Positions 17,661 through 28,150 of a stretch of 64,000 bases of DNA are shown here, piece after piece. How positions within the stretch are numbered: the first letter of the stretch is position 1; the number at the start of each line of letters is the position of its first letter. The DNA comes from Peribacillus huizhouensis. GTDB lineage: Bacteria; Bacillota; Bacilli; Bacillales; DSM-1321. The stretch is from contig NZ_JACJHX010000002.1 of assembly GCF_014138605.1 (NCBI RefSeq), forward strand, positions 163,899 to 227,898, in the 5' to 3' direction. The translations under genes and the position numbers were made by a program. A model generated the notes under the pieces. The model saw only the letters and a program-made list of their open reading frames with translations, did no database searches and had not been told where the DNA came from.

Positions 17661-18923
17661 CTACTGTTTTCTTAAACGATTATATTCTTCGCCCATTTTT
17701 TTCGATAACTTTTCAGGTGTTAAGCTACCTGAAAGCAATTCTTGACCAGTCGTCCCCATAACATCCCACATGCCACTTGGTAAATACACACGATCAAAGT
17801 AAGGTTGTACATCAATATCCTCGAATTCTTTATAATACGCGGAGAAATAGTTTTCCGCATCAACATTCGTAAAAGCATCTGGCGCTGATGTTCCATTAGC
17901 AATCGTTATAATATTTTCTGGTTGAGCGATAAAGTCAAGAAAACGTCTTGCCTCATCAGCGTGCTTTGTGTTTTTAGATATCGCTATAGTATGACGCTCA
18001 CCGCCAATCCAACTTGGCTGATCTCCTTCATGAATCGCAGGTACTGGCATGGTCCCTATTTTTACATCTGGGTTTAATTCTGTTGCATCAGGGCCAAGTG
18101 AGCCTGCAACAAACGTGAATGCTATCTTATTTTGGGCCATTAACTCTGTTGCTTGTTGTATTTGTGCTGTTAGAACATCTTCATTTAACAACCCTTTGTC
18201 TTGCATTTCCTTCATTTTTTCAGCAAGCAGCGTGTAATTGTTCCAGTCAAATGTTCCATCTACTAATTGATCTCCATAACTATTCTTCTGGTCGGTAATC
18301 AGTAATGGCGTCGCAAACTCGTCAAAAATTTGAGCAATACCATCTTTATCACTACCAGGAATCCATAATGGTGTAACTTCTCCATTGCTTTTTTCTTTAA
18401 CTGTTTCTAATGCTTTCATAAACTCATCTAGAGTCGCCGGTGGTTCAATGCCATACTCTTTTAACACAGCAACATTATAGCTAATTCCATCTTTCGCTTG
18501 ATTCAATGGAAACGCATACACTTTTCCGTCTTTGTCCTTAAGTATTTGATCTAACGCTGGATCAAAATTTTTAACCCAATCCATATCCTTTAAATCCATG
18601 ACATATTCACCATATCGAAGCTGTGACCAGCCATGTGTATCAAATAAATCTGGCATATCATTCGCAGCCATCTTGACACGAAGCATATCTTCATAATCTC
18701 CAGGCGAATTCAATTCAATCTTTATTTTAGGATTTGCCTCTTCGAACTTGGCAACAACACTTGCAAATGCCTTCTTTTCCCCTTCTTTTTTCATCGTTGA
18801 GAAAAGAGATAATGTGATTGTACCATCCGCTCCAACAGTCTTATTTGATGAACTTCTGGAGCATCCCGAAACAATTAAACTGAAAGCTACTATAAGCAAG
18901 AACATATTCAGATACTTTTTCAT
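17661..18923 (-). CDS. melE: Melibiose/raffinose-binding lipoprotein (MelE/MsmE-like)
   Basis: A 420-aa family-1 extracellular solute-binding protein. The signal peptide ends in a lipobox (FSLIVSGC, cysteine at about 21), so it is anchored on the outer face of the membrane. The start has GGGGAG seven bases upstream. It is the first structural gene of the operon and probably has its own promoter in the 320-base gap behind the regulator. It captures alpha-galactosides for the MelC/MelD permeases. Confidence 0.92.
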   Translation of the reverse strand: MKKYLNMFLLIVAFSLIVSGCSRSSSNKTVGADGTITLSLFSTMKKEGEKKAFASVVAKFEEANPKIKIELNSPGDYEDMLRVKMAANDMPDLFDTHGWSQLRYGEYVMDLKDMDWVKNFDPALDQILKDKDGKVYAFPLNQAKDGISYNVAVLKEYGIEPPATLDEFMKALETVKEKSNGEVTPLWIPGSDKDGIAQIFDEFATPLLITDQKNSYGDQLVDGTFDWNNYTLLAEKMKEMQDKGLLNEDVLTAQIQQATELMAQNKIAFTFVAGSLGPDATELNPDVKIGTMPVPAIHEGDQPSWIGGERHTIAISKNTKHADEARRFLDFIAQPENIITIANGTSAPDAFTNVDAENYFSAYYKEFEDIDVQPYFDRVYLPSGMWDVMGTTGQELLSGSLTPEKLSKKMGEEYNRLRKQ

Positions 18924-19246
18924 CGTTTTTCTCCCCTATTTTCTAAGTAAAATAAATGGTTTTTTCTTTGACTAATAACACATTATTTTTTGCTAATACG
19001 GATGAAGTTAACATACAATAGAGATCTAGTTCATTTCTCTTATAGAGAATAGTAGAGATGGAAGAGTCGTTGATAAAGATCTATTCTGCCAAATAGATCT
19101 TTATCTATTTATATGACTTTTCCTCTCTTTCTTTATGCGTACAATATGACCCCTTAATGACTCTAGACAAACGAATTAATTTCTCCAGTTCCTCACCTCC
19201 TTAAAAGTTAAACATTTTCCCCAATCATGATCGATATAATGTAACC
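18924..19246. other. Regulator-melE intergenic region with 14-bp inverted repeat
   Basis: The arms GATAAAGATCTATT (19072-19085) and AATAGATCTTTATC (19092-19105) are perfect, with a six-base loop. No T-run follows on the minus strand, so it could be a terminator of the regulator gene or an operator for melE. The rest of the gap should hold the melE promoter; I cannot define it confidently. Confidence 0.45.
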
Positions 19247-20323
<1,077 letters not shown>

Positions 20324-20356
20324 TCAAACTAGTATACCCACTAATTTTTACTGAAT

Positions 20357-20375
20357 ATTTACTTGTTAAGTAAAT
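20357..20375. promoter_or_regulatory. Operator-like palindrome upstream of the LacI-type regulator
   Basis: ATTTACTTGTTAAGTAAAT has two eight-base complementary arms around a three-base centre, 64 bases upstream of the regulator start. A second palindrome of the same build, TTTAGTGATATTCACTAAA, lies at 20494-20512. Both fit LacI-type operators; autoregulation is inferred. Confidence 0.4.
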
Positions 20376-20387
20376 AATACCAACTAT

Positions 20388-20401
20388 TTTAAGCGCTTTC
20401 A
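20388..20401 (-). promoter_or_regulatory. Candidate cre (CcpA) site
   Basis: The minus strand reads TGAAAGCGCTTAAA, close to the catabolite-responsive consensus TGAAAGCGCTTTCA, about 95 bases upstream of the regulator start. Glucose repression of the melibiose cluster through CcpA would be expected. Confidence 0.5.
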
Positions 20402-20829
20402 ATAATTTTTTTAGAAAATTCTATCAATAATTTCTGAAAAATAGACATTTTTCTCTATTAATCATTACTTTATTTGAAAAACACCTGTTTATTTTTAGTG
20501 ATATTCACTAAACCTTTATTCAATTAACTAAATAAAAAATCAATCCTCCGCTAAAGTTTTACTAATCTTTTCCCCTTTTCTCGTTAAACAAAGCGGCACT
20601 ATCGTTCTTCATCGTTATTTTCTAGATAAACTACACTCTTTTTATATGTGAACGAGTTCTGTACATACTCCCACAAAAAAATAAGAGACTGTCCCAAAAA
20701 ATCTGACCTCACACTACCTACCATTTATTTTGACATGTACACGTCATAAAATTGATACTGTAGATTCAGGGTCTGACCTTTTTTATAAGCAGTCTCGTAT
20801 CAAACACTTATATTTATTCGTTTGAGCTT

Positions 20830-21051
20830 TTATTTAGGAACCGAAACGGTCGCTTCCTTAGTCACGATGTTGCCGGCATAATCGCTTACCGTGTAGGTAA
20901 TCTTGTAAATTCGACCGTCTCCTTTACCTGATCGTTCCGCGCGCAAACTAAATTGTGAGTCACTCGTGTTAAGTTCCACATCTTGAATGTCATCCGTGGA
21001 GTTCCTGTCGCCCAACCGGAAAATATTTACTATAAGTCGTTGTGTTGGAAT
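20830..21051 (-). pseudogene. C-terminal remnant of a large secreted protein
   Basis: The frame ends with FSLRAERSGKGDGRIYKITY then TVSDYAGNIVTKEATVSVPK, a pattern found at the C-terminal end of Ig-like or calcium-binding domains of secreted Bacillus proteins. The readable frame begins right after a stop, with no start codon or ribosome-binding site. I take it as the 3' stump of a gene whose body has been deleted. Confidence 0.6.
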
Positions 21052-21099
21052 TCAATTTATTTTTCAATCCATTTATTCTATTAAAAGTTCTCTCGCCCA

Positions 21100-22590
21100 C
21101 TAAATCAGATGAAGGAAACGACGAAATGCTTGTTGGCCTTCTTCATTCCGCTTAAAAACGCCAGCATCTTCTAGACATTTCAGGAATTTCTGTCCTACTT
21201 CAGTACATAGAGTCGTCCGAACGGTTGCTTGCGTCATTTGATTATCGAATCTTGCTTTTATCTCATTCGCCCAAGGCTGATGATAGTCTTGAATTACATT
21301 TGGTTCTCGTAATAAATATTTTTCCACTTCTAAGAGCTCTTGTTTCAAACGCGGTGGGAGAACTGCTAGACCTAAAACTTCTATCAAGCCGATATTTTCT
21401 TTTTTTATGTGATGAAGTTCTTCGTGAGGATGAAAAATTCCAAATGGAAACTCTGCTGTCGTTCGATTATTGCGAAGAACGAGATCCATCTCATAAACAT
21501 CGTTTCGTTTTCTAGCAATCGGCGTGACACTATTGTGGCCGATTTTACATGAATAAGCCTCGATGTTAACAGTAGAATCACTATAGCCTTGCCAGATTTC
21601 GAAAATATGACTACTAGCGTCAATAAGATCAATCACATCCTTACCACTCAGCCTGATTACAGACATCGGCCATTTAACTGTTCTTGCATTTACAGATGGA
21701 AGACTAGGAATCTCGAAGACTAACTCATTTTCTGCTTTTTCTAGGGCAAATTCAAATTGTCCGCCTTGATAATGGTCATGACTAAAAATGGAACCACCTA
21801 TGATTGGAAGATCAGCATTTGAGCCGATAAAATAATGGGGAAATTGATCAACAAACTCGAATAAACGCTGAAATGTTTCACGTCCCATTCTCATTTCACG
21901 ATGTTCCCCAGAATAGACAATACAATGTTCTGGATAATAAGAATAAGGCGAGTAGTGGAAGTACCATGGCTCATCAGTCAATTGGAGCCGAATTAGTCTA
22001 TGATTAGAACGAGCAGGATGATCCACTCTTCCAGAGTAGCCTTCGTTTTCAATACAAAGCATACATTTTGGGTATGTGGAAGGAAGAGATTTTTGTTCTC
22101 TTGCCCAAGCGATTTCCATCGGGTCTAGCTCAGGCTTGGACAGATTAATCGTTAGAGCTAGCTTGCCATATTCCGTTTCTACCGAAAACTGGATATTATT
22201 TTCATTCCGCTTCGATTGGATATAATGACTATCCTTACTGAGCTGATAGAAATAATCCGTTGCTCGTTTCGGATTTTGCTCATATTTTTCAAAAAAAAGC
22301 CGATTTAACTCGGATGGCTTAGGTAGAAAAATATCCATCATCTTAGCTGAGAGTATGTCTCTTTCCTCAATAAAATGACCAATAACCTTCGTCTTTACTG
22401 CATATTCTGTTAATTCATCAAGGAGATCTGAAATATCTTTTTCAACTGTCTCTACTTCGCTTTTATAAAAATCCTGTAACGCCAATAAATCCATGATTTT
22501 ATTACGTGCATAAAGCTCATCTTCCTTGCCAAGCATTCCCGAAAGCATTGCTTTGTGCAATAGTTGCTGTATATTCGAATACACATCCAT
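21100..22590 (-). CDS. galT: Galactose-1-phosphate uridylyltransferase, class II
   Basis: A 496-aa Leloir-pathway enzyme that exchanges UMP between UDP-glucose and galactose-1-phosphate. The length of about 500 aa and motifs such as HFIGSNADLPIIGGSIFSHD (overlapping HDHYQGG) and GHNSVTPIARK identify the Gram-positive class. The ATG at 22590 has GGAGG eight bases upstream and is preferred to the ATG at 22608. It lies close to the melibiose operon, which would release galactose, but no galK or galE is in the window. Confidence 0.93.
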   Translation of the reverse strand: MDVYSNIQQLLHKAMLSGMLGKEDELYARNKIMDLLALQDFYKSEVETVEKDISDLLDELTEYAVKTKVIGHFIEERDILSAKMMDIFLPKPSELNRLFFEKYEQNPKRATDYFYQLSKDSHYIQSKRNENNIQFSVETEYGKLALTINLSKPELDPMEIAWAREQKSLPSTYPKCMLCIENEGYSGRVDHPARSNHRLIRLQLTDEPWYFHYSPYSYYPEHCIVYSGEHREMRMGRETFQRLFEFVDQFPHYFIGSNADLPIIGGSIFSHDHYQGGQFEFALEKAENELVFEIPSLPSVNARTVKWPMSVIRLSGKDVIDLIDASSHIFEIWQGYSDSTVNIEAYSCKIGHNSVTPIARKRNDVYEMDLVLRNNRTTAEFPFGIFHPHEELHHIKKENIGLIEVLGLAVLPPRLKQELLEVEKYLLREPNVIQDYHQPWANEIKARFDNQMTQATVRTTLCTEVGQKFLKCLEDAGVFKRNEEGQQAFRRFLHLI

Positions 22591-22640
22591 ATTCCCATCC
22601 TCCAGCATGTCATCTAGGTTCTTGTGGTTAAAAACAGGAA

Positions 22641-22670
22641 TCAGCCCCTTTAGAAGAACTAAAGGGCTGA
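22641..22670 (-). terminator. Terminator between the glycosyltransferase gene and galT
   Basis: The stem TCAGCCCTTTAG / CTAAAGGGGCTGA (one bulge) lies a few bases after the glycosyltransferase stop and is followed on the minus strand by a T-rich stretch. It separates the cell-envelope cluster from galT. Confidence 0.65.
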
Positions 22671-22678
22671 CTCCAAAC

Positions 22679-23821
22679 TTAGGCGAATTTTTGTTGCTTT
22701 GGTTCTTCGATTACATGTGCATAGTGCCAAAGTAACTGATCAAATATCGCATCCCACTTTTGTGTAATCGCATAATTTCTGCCCTCTATTCCCATCCGCC
22801 CCCGTACTTGATCATGAGCGAGTAGATGCATGAGCGAGTCGGTAAATTGCTGCACATCCCCAGGTTGACATAAATGTCCGGTTACCCCTTCTTGAATAAT
22901 ATGTTTTACTCCTCCCGCATTCGCGGCAATTACGGGTGTACCGCTTGCAAGTGCTTCAAGAACAACATTGCCAAATGTTTCGGTTGGTGATGGAAAAACA
23001 AATACATCAGATGCAGAATACACTTCCGCTAAATTTCCACCTCTTAAATAGCCAGTAAACTTCATGTTTTCAGGTGCTTCAGCTTCAAGCTCATCTCGCA
23101 TTGGACCGTCTCCTATGATTAACCATTGAATTTGCTCATTTATGTTTGCAGGAATGGATTTTGCGATGGCAAGGAGTGTCTTTACATCTTTCTCTGGAGC
23201 TAATCTGCCTACATAAGTAAGCAAGTATTTTTTTTGAATATCATATTGTTTGCGTACCGCTTTTTTTCCATAATGGGGGTGATAAAGATTGCAATCTACA
23301 CCTCTCCCCCAAAGCTCTAAATTTGTAAACCGATGACGTTTTAACTTTTCTAACGTATCCTTTGAGGGAACAAAAATTTTTTTAAAAGGACGGTGAAACC
23401 AATTCATATATCGCCAAAGCAGTTTAGAGAGAAATTCCATGTTATAGAATTGTAAGTAATGATCAAAATCAGTATGATAGGAGCCGACTAATGGAATGTT
23501 TAGTTTTTTTGCATAGTAAGCACCGCAAAGCCCAATGTTAAATGGAGTAGCGACATGAATCAAATCTGGAGCGAAATCCTGTAATTCTGATTTGACTTGA
23601 CTTAGATTGGGAAAAGCTAAACGACACTCAGGATACAAGAAAAAAGACAGACTTTTAAAACGATGAATATGACTCGTAACATAATCATCCGATTGTGATT
23701 TAGGTGCAAAGATTTTAAAAGAAATATTCTGTTCACTTAAATAATCCGTAAATCGTTTCAATGTTCGCGCAACACCGTTTATATCTGGATCAAAAGTATC
23801 TGTGAAAATAGCAATCTTCAT
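22679..23821 (-). CDS. GT4-family glycosyltransferase
   Basis: A 380-aa retaining glycosyltransferase with a GT-B fold. The ATG at 23821 has AGGAGG six bases upstream, better than the ATG five codons earlier. The N-terminal half starts MKIAIFTDTFDPDINGVART; the donor-binding half has LLTYVGRLAPEKDV and the EX7E-type motif SPTETFGNVVLEAL. Similar enzymes make glycosyl-diacylglycerols or envelope glycans (YtcC-, SqdX- or GtfA-like). It is the last gene of a three-gene set with UDP-glucose dehydrogenase and a PAP2 phosphatase, so the donor may be UDP-glucuronate. Substrate not shown. Confidence 0.8.
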   Translation of the reverse strand: MKIAIFTDTFDPDINGVARTLKRFTDYLSEQNISFKIFAPKSQSDDYVTSHIHRFKSLSFFLYPECRLAFPNLSQVKSELQDFAPDLIHVATPFNIGLCGAYYAKKLNIPLVGSYHTDFDHYLQFYNMEFLSKLLWRYMNWFHRPFKKIFVPSKDTLEKLKRHRFTNLELWGRGVDCNLYHPHYGKKAVRKQYDIQKKYLLTYVGRLAPEKDVKTLLAIAKSIPANINEQIQWLIIGDGPMRDELEAEAPENMKFTGYLRGGNLAEVYSASDVFVFPSPTETFGNVVLEALASGTPVIAANAGGVKHIIQEGVTGHLCQPGDVQQFTDSLMHLLAHDQVRGRMGIEGRNYAITQKWDAIFDQLLWHYAHVIEEPKQQKFA

Positions 23822-23902
23822 AAGATTCCTCCTCATTAGAAAAGTGTAAGAACCGATTCAAGACAAGGATAATTCTGGTGCTTCTTCCCTCTCGGCTCTA
23901 CA

Positions 23903-24433
23903 TTACACACTTAGTAAGTAATAGGAAAGACTCCCTACAAATGACCCGAGTATCGCCCCTGCCAAAACATCTGAAGGATAATGAAGACCTAAATAAATTC
24001 GTGATAAGCCTACTAGAATGCCTAATGGAATTAAGATCAGCGCAATAACTGGTATAAAAAGAATATTAGGTATAATAACAGAGAAAATCGACGTAGTATG
24101 ACCGGATGGAAAAGAATGATCTTGCAACGGATTCGAATGATAATTTGTTTTTTCTACGATTAAATACGGTCTTTTTCTTGGGAAAAGCTTCTTAACAATA
24201 TGAACAGGTATATGACTTACAGCTAAAGCAAGTGCGCTCGAAATGGCGGTCATTCTTGCAACACCTGACGAAAAAATAATCAAAATCAGTACGGTCGCAA
24301 TTGTGCATGTTGCTCCGCCAATATGGGTAATATGTCTGAAAAAAAGATTTAAATGTCTGTTCTCAAAATGTCGATTAATTTTCTGAAATAATCGACATTC
24401 GAAGTTATAAAAGGTAAGTAACAATCTCGCCAT
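23903..24433 (-). CDS. PAP2-type membrane phosphatase
   Basis: A 176-aa integral membrane phosphatase. The three PAP2 motifs are present: KKLFPRKRP, PSGHTTSIF and SRIYLGLHYPSD, between four to five TM helices. Homologues dephosphorylate undecaprenyl pyrophosphate (BcrC-like) or phosphatidyl phosphates. The gene lies 12 bases after UDP-glucose dehydrogenase and 80 bases before the glycosyltransferase, suggesting lipid-carrier recycling or glycolipid synthesis. Confidence 0.85.
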   Translation of the reverse strand: MARLLLTFYNFECRLFQKINRHFENRHLNLFFRHITHIGGATCTIATVLILIIFSSGVARMTAISSALALAVSHIPVHIVKKLFPRKRPYLIVEKTNYHSNPLQDHSFPSGHTTSIFSVIIPNILFIPVIALILIPLGILVGLSRIYLGLHYPSDVLAGAILGSFVGSLSYYLLSV

Positions 24434-24445
24434 CGTCTGCCCCCA

Positions 24446-25777
24446 TTAATAGGTCGTACTTTTCTTATATTCATTAATAACAATCGGTCTTCCAATTGAA
24501 ATATACGTCATCGGATGTTTTCGAATCTCTTTAAGTGAATAACAATTTCGTCCATCTATGACGATCGGATTTTTCATATATAATTCATAAGAATCTAATG
24601 AAAGTTGCTTAATTTCTTCCCATTCCGTTGCAATAATAGCTACGTCTGCATGTAAGAGGGCAAGCCGAATATCCTGTGTATATTCAATTGTGTTCCCTAA
24701 AACATGTTGGGCATTTGGAATCGCAATCGGGTCATAGGCTGTAATGATTGCCCCCTCTTTCAGTAATTCCTTTACAATGACTAAAGAGGCAGCTTCTCTG
24801 ACATCATCCGTATTTGGCTTAAACGAAAGACCGAGCAGCGCTACCTTCTTGCCTTTTAATGAGCCGATTAATTCCTTAGCCTTTACAACTGGAAGTGAAG
24901 CTTGACGTGTGTTCACTTCAATAACAGCCTGTAAAAGATCAAAGGAGTGTTGCATATTTCCAGCGAGCTGAACAAGTGCTTTCGTATCTTTTGGAAAGCA
25001 AGACCCACCATAACCAATACCTGCTTGGAGAAAATAAGGTCCAATCCGCTCGTCTTTTCCAATCCCCTTTGTTACTTCATCTATATTCGCACCAACTTTC
25101 TCACAAATCGTAGCAATTTCATTGATAAAGCTAATTTTTGTTGCAAGAAATGCATTGGCTGCGTATTTAATCATTTCTGCACTCTTTATATCTGTTTTTA
25201 TAATCGGAATGCCTAGCGGAAGATAGATTTGCTCAATTGTGGTTGCTGCCTTTGAACAATTCGTACCAATCACGATACGGTCTCCGTAAAAAAAATCGAC
25301 AACCGCAGATCCTTCTCTAAGAAACTCAGGATTGGCGACCACCTCAGCATGGAGATTTACAGGTTTTTGACGTTGAATGATCTCAGCTATTTGATCGTTT
25401 GTTCCTACAGGAACTGTGCTCTTTGTACAAATAATGACATCATGCTTCATAAAATGGGCGATCGAATGGGCGACCTCACATACATATGTTAAATTCGCTG
25501 TACCATCTTGTTGCTCTGGTGTTCCTACCGCAATAAAAATAATCTCAGCATCTTCGTAGGCGTATTGTGGGTTAGTTGTAAAATGCAAATTGCCACACTG
25601 CAAGTTTTTTTCAAGAAGATCTTCTAATCCAGGTTCATATATTGGCGAACGACCAGATTGCAACATGGCAATTTTCTCTTCTTGAATATCTGAGCATATG
25701 ACCCGATGACCTAATTCAGCTAAACAAACACCTGTAACCAACCCAACATAGCCTGATCCAGCAACAGTAATATTCAT
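24446..25777 (-). CDS. ugd: UDP-glucose 6-dehydrogenase
   Basis: A 443-aa enzyme oxidising UDP-glucose to UDP-glucuronate with two NAD+. The N-terminal Rossmann motif is AGSGYVGLVTGVCLAE, and the catalytic cysteine sits in GIGYGGSCFPKDT (about 260). The length matches TuaD/YtcA of B. subtilis. The start has GGAGGG at good spacing. It is the first gene of the envelope cluster; its product could feed the downstream glycosyltransferase. Confidence 0.94.
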   Translation of the reverse strand: MNITVAGSGYVGLVTGVCLAELGHRVICSDIQEEKIAMLQSGRSPIYEPGLEDLLEKNLQCGNLHFTTNPQYAYEDAEIIFIAVGTPEQQDGTANLTYVCEVAHSIAHFMKHDVIICTKSTVPVGTNDQIAEIIQRQKPVNLHAEVVANPEFLREGSAVVDFFYGDRIVIGTNCSKAATTIEQIYLPLGIPIIKTDIKSAEMIKYAANAFLATKISFINEIATICEKVGANIDEVTKGIGKDERIGPYFLQAGIGYGGSCFPKDTKALVQLAGNMQHSFDLLQAVIEVNTRQASLPVVKAKELIGSLKGKKVALLGLSFKPNTDDVREAASLVIVKELLKEGAIITAYDPIAIPNAQHVLGNTIEYTQDIRLALLHADVAIIATEWEEIKQLSLDSYELYMKNPIVIDGRNCYSLKEIRKHPMTYISIGRPIVINEYKKSTTY

Positions 25778-25790
25778 CCAATGCCCTCCT

Positions 25791-25900
25791 ATAAAGTGAC
25801 ACTTCTATCAGTTGTTTTTTTCATCCCCCACCTACTTTTTCTTGATTCTCCCACAAAAATTAAGGTGGGGGTCTTACTGCCTGTTAATCCGGGATAAAAG
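25791..25900. repeat. Dispersed AAAGTGA..ACTTC repeat, copy 1 (diverged)
   Basis: It begins ATAAAGTGACACTTCTATCA and ends CTGTTAATCCGGGATAAAAG, with a GC-rich hairpin of CCCCCACCT / AGGTGGGGG between. Related copies occur at 27532, 41301 and 55075. It lies directly upstream of the UDP-glucose dehydrogenase start. Confidence 0.6.
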
Positions 25901-26045
25901 TTTACTCTCCTTTATTTTATTAAAGAAAGTCCAATCTTTTCTTATACTGGCGTTAAGAGATTGTAAATATTTTGTAATATTTCAAAAACATGCAGATTTA
26001 GCCATAACTAATTGGGGTGATTTACGAGCTCTTTTCTGAATTTTG

Positions 26046-26075
26046 AGTTTGGCGCGCAAATCGCAAATCCGGTTT
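26046..26075 (-). repeat. Short inverted copy of the 39.2-40.4 kb repeat
   Basis: The minus strand contains GGATTTGCGATTTGCGCGCC, nearly identical to GGGATTTGCGATTTGCGTGCC within the tandem array at 39183-40417. Further similar words (CTCGCGCGATTT) follow nearby. The remaining 25901-26209 holds no gene. Confidence 0.5.
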
Positions 26076-26209
26076 GTAAAGAGTTATTTCCAGCGTATAA
26101 TTCTTAATTCTCGCGCGATTTATGCTTATTCTCGCTCAAATCTTGAGCAATGAATTGTAGTGCGAAAGAAGCAAGAGTTGTTTAGCGTAACGTAATTGGG
26201 ATGAATAAG

Positions 26210-26250
26210 AAAAAACCGAGGCTGTCCCCTAATTAGGACAACCTCGGCCT
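26210..26250 (-). terminator. Terminator of the MFS gene
   Basis: On the minus strand the stem CCGAGGTTGTCC / GGACAGCCTCGG (one wobble) is followed by TTTTTTCTT, 13 bases after the MFS stop codon. Confidence 0.75.
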
Positions 26251-26262
26251 TTTACATAATAT

Positions 26263-27441
26263 TCAATGATTAATCACTTTCATTTTTCGAATTCCAATAA
26301 GATAAATCACCAAAATCAGAACCATGAAAATAGCAGAGTAACTGAAAGTCATGCCATAACCGACATAGCCAACGACACTGCCAAGTCCAATTGAGCCGAC
26401 CGCCATTCCAAGATCCATAAAAATTAACAACATGGAATTAGCTGTCGCGTTTTTTTCCGGTGGGACCAGGCTTAACCCCCAAGCTTGAGTAGTTGGCTGA
26501 ATCACGGCATAAGCGACGCCAAAAAAGAAACCACTGACTAATACCAGACCAATATGATGTGATATCCCTAATAAAATTAAGCCAATCGCACCAGATATTG
26601 TCGCTGGTATCATTAATATTTTATGACCGAACCGATCAAAGATTTTCCCCGAAAAGATTCTGACGATAATCATCGTAATCGCCTGAATAGTAAAAAACTG
26701 CGAAATACTGCCGCCAATATTCGTCTCTTTCCCTAGTGCCCCCATAAAGTTAACAGTTCCTGCGATCGCCATGTAGTCTAATGCGACGATAATACTTGGA
26801 AGCAGTACGCGACGATCAAACATATATTTGTAGAACGGCTCACTAGACGTTTTCTTTTTGACTGGCTTCTCTTTTTTGATATTTTTGATAAATAAACTGC
26901 CCATAAATGAAAGGAGTATAAGTGAAAGGATAACAAACAGCAACGATTGAAAGGAAAAATGACCGAGTAAGGATATTGCAAGCATATTCCCTACTGTCAA
27001 GCCAATGCTTGTTGCCATTGCAAAAAACACGAGTCCTTCCCCTAAACGTGTACTTGGTACGAGACTGCTCGATAATGTAAAAAGTAAAACCGTAATAACA
27101 GAAAAACCAATACCTTGTAGGACTCGAATGAAAAGCAAATACCCAATGGAATCATTCAGGAAGCTTAACCCGATCGTACCCATGAAATACACAAGAGAAA
27201 TAAGCAACAGGACCTTCATATTCAGTTTCTGAATAAATATTCCTGATACAAAGCGAGTAACAAGTGACGCTATCATAAAAGCGGTCGTCATCGATCCAGC
27301 TAAGGTCGGTTTATTACTAATCTCTGTAATATGTATCGAAAACCCTGCTGTCAGCATATAAAAGCCAATAAATAGAATAAGTGTCGATAGTACAATTGTT
27401 GTGTATTGCCTCGTCCATAATTTTTCTTTTACAACATTCAT
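26263..27441 (-). CDS. MFS transporter, likely efflux
   Basis: A 392-aa protein with 12 predicted TM helices and a basic central loop (KNIKKEKPVKKKTSSEP). I prefer the ATG at 27441, which has AGGGGA six bases upstream. The pattern near TM2-3 (TRFVSGIFIQKLN) is typical of the major facilitator superfamily, in the broad arabinose/drug-efflux group. No adjacent enzyme or regulator defines a substrate. The gene stands alone with its own terminator. Confidence 0.8.
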   Translation of the reverse strand: MNVVKEKLWTRQYTTIVLSTLILFIGFYMLTAGFSIHITEISNKPTLAGSMTTAFMIASLVTRFVSGIFIQKLNMKVLLLISLVYFMGTIGLSFLNDSIGYLLFIRVLQGIGFSVITVLLFTLSSSLVPSTRLGEGLVFFAMATSIGLTVGNMLAISLLGHFSFQSLLFVILSLILLSFMGSLFIKNIKKEKPVKKKTSSEPFYKYMFDRRVLLPSIIVALDYMAIAGTVNFMGALGKETNIGGSISQFFTIQAITMIIVRIFSGKIFDRFGHKILMIPATISGAIGLILLGISHHIGLVLVSGFFFGVAYAVIQPTTQAWGLSLVPPEKNATANSMLLIFMDLGMAVGSIGLGSVVGYVGYGMTFSYSAIFMVLILVIYLIGIRKMKVINH

Positions 27442-27531
27442 GACCATTCCCCTTATTTATCCAGTCTTTTTCATATGTAGTCACTCCTTTTTTTATTTTG
27501 TCTAAAACATCTTTTTCTATTCCAATTATCC

Positions 27532-27571
27532 AATAAAGTGAAACTTCTATTAATGTTCTCTTCATTCCCAG
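27532..27571 (+). repeat. Dispersed AAAGTGAAACTTC repeat, copy 2 (partial)
   Basis: It contains AATAAAGTGAAACTTCTAT followed by a short, diverged tail. It lies upstream of the MFS gene, as copy 1 lies upstream of UDP-glucose dehydrogenase. The following 27572-27840 has only broken minus-strand frames (for example MTNWIDNTYEFNFRKVKEP, then a stop) that I cannot assign. Confidence 0.5.
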
Positions 27572-27841
27572 TGATTTGAAATTTCATATTAGATTACTCA
27601 CTATTTTTTTGCATAGCATCTAAACTTTTGAATTTTTAATGTTTTATCATAATAAAGTTAATTAATTTGCTTTTATATAAACACTTTTAACATCGTCCAA
27701 TAAATTGAACAGTGTTAAAAGTACCCTCAAATCCCGTTGGCTTTACAAAACTGATAAAGGCTCTTTCACTTTACGGAAGTTAAATTCATAAGTATTATCT
27801 ATCCAATTTGTCATGTCATCATCACTATGATCTAGCTATTT

Positions 27842-27889
27842 AAAAAGTAGATAAGGTAACCTAATACTAGGTTACTTTATCTACTTTTT
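27842..27889. terminator. 21-bp hairpin, probably bidirectional
   Basis: The arms at 27842-27862 and 27869-27889 match with one wobble (AAAAAGTAGATAAGG against CTTTATCTACTTTTT, then TAACCT / AGGTTA) around a six-base loop. A- and T-rich ends on both sides fit a bidirectional terminator. Confidence 0.6.
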
Positions 27890-27935
27890 AGCACTTACAT
27901 ATCAAAATCTCTATTCATTGCAATCATTGAATCTA

Positions 27936-28150
27936 TTAATCATAAAAAGCTATTCCCCCGTAAAGACAATTGGGTGGTACTAAAATACCTAATGTTAAAA
28001 ATAACCTCTTGCTAACCACTGAATAATTGACTTCATTCTCCTAAGGCAATATTTAATGCTGTTTCACTAAAAAGTCCAACAAATCCAACCACTAATAGAG
28101 CAGCCATTATTGGGCCAGTTTTGATGGTTGATTCACTTATATAAAACCCT
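27936..28150 (-). pseudogene. Wreck of a DHA2/LmrB-type multidrug efflux gene
   Basis: Directly after the TetR gene the minus strand encodes STIKTGPIMAALLVVGFVGL then FSETALNIALGE, the usual first TM helix of LmrB-like efflux proteins. A stop and frame changes follow. A further piece, IQWLARGYF and LTLGILVPP in a shifted frame, matches the next family segment before the sequence ends at 27936. Only about 60 of roughly 470 codons remain. Confidence 0.65.

Noticed and set aside
27660-27840. Minus-strand frame MTNWIDNTYEFNFRKVKEP with an internal stop
   Set aside because: Possibly a relic, but no family, start or ribosome-binding site can be supported.
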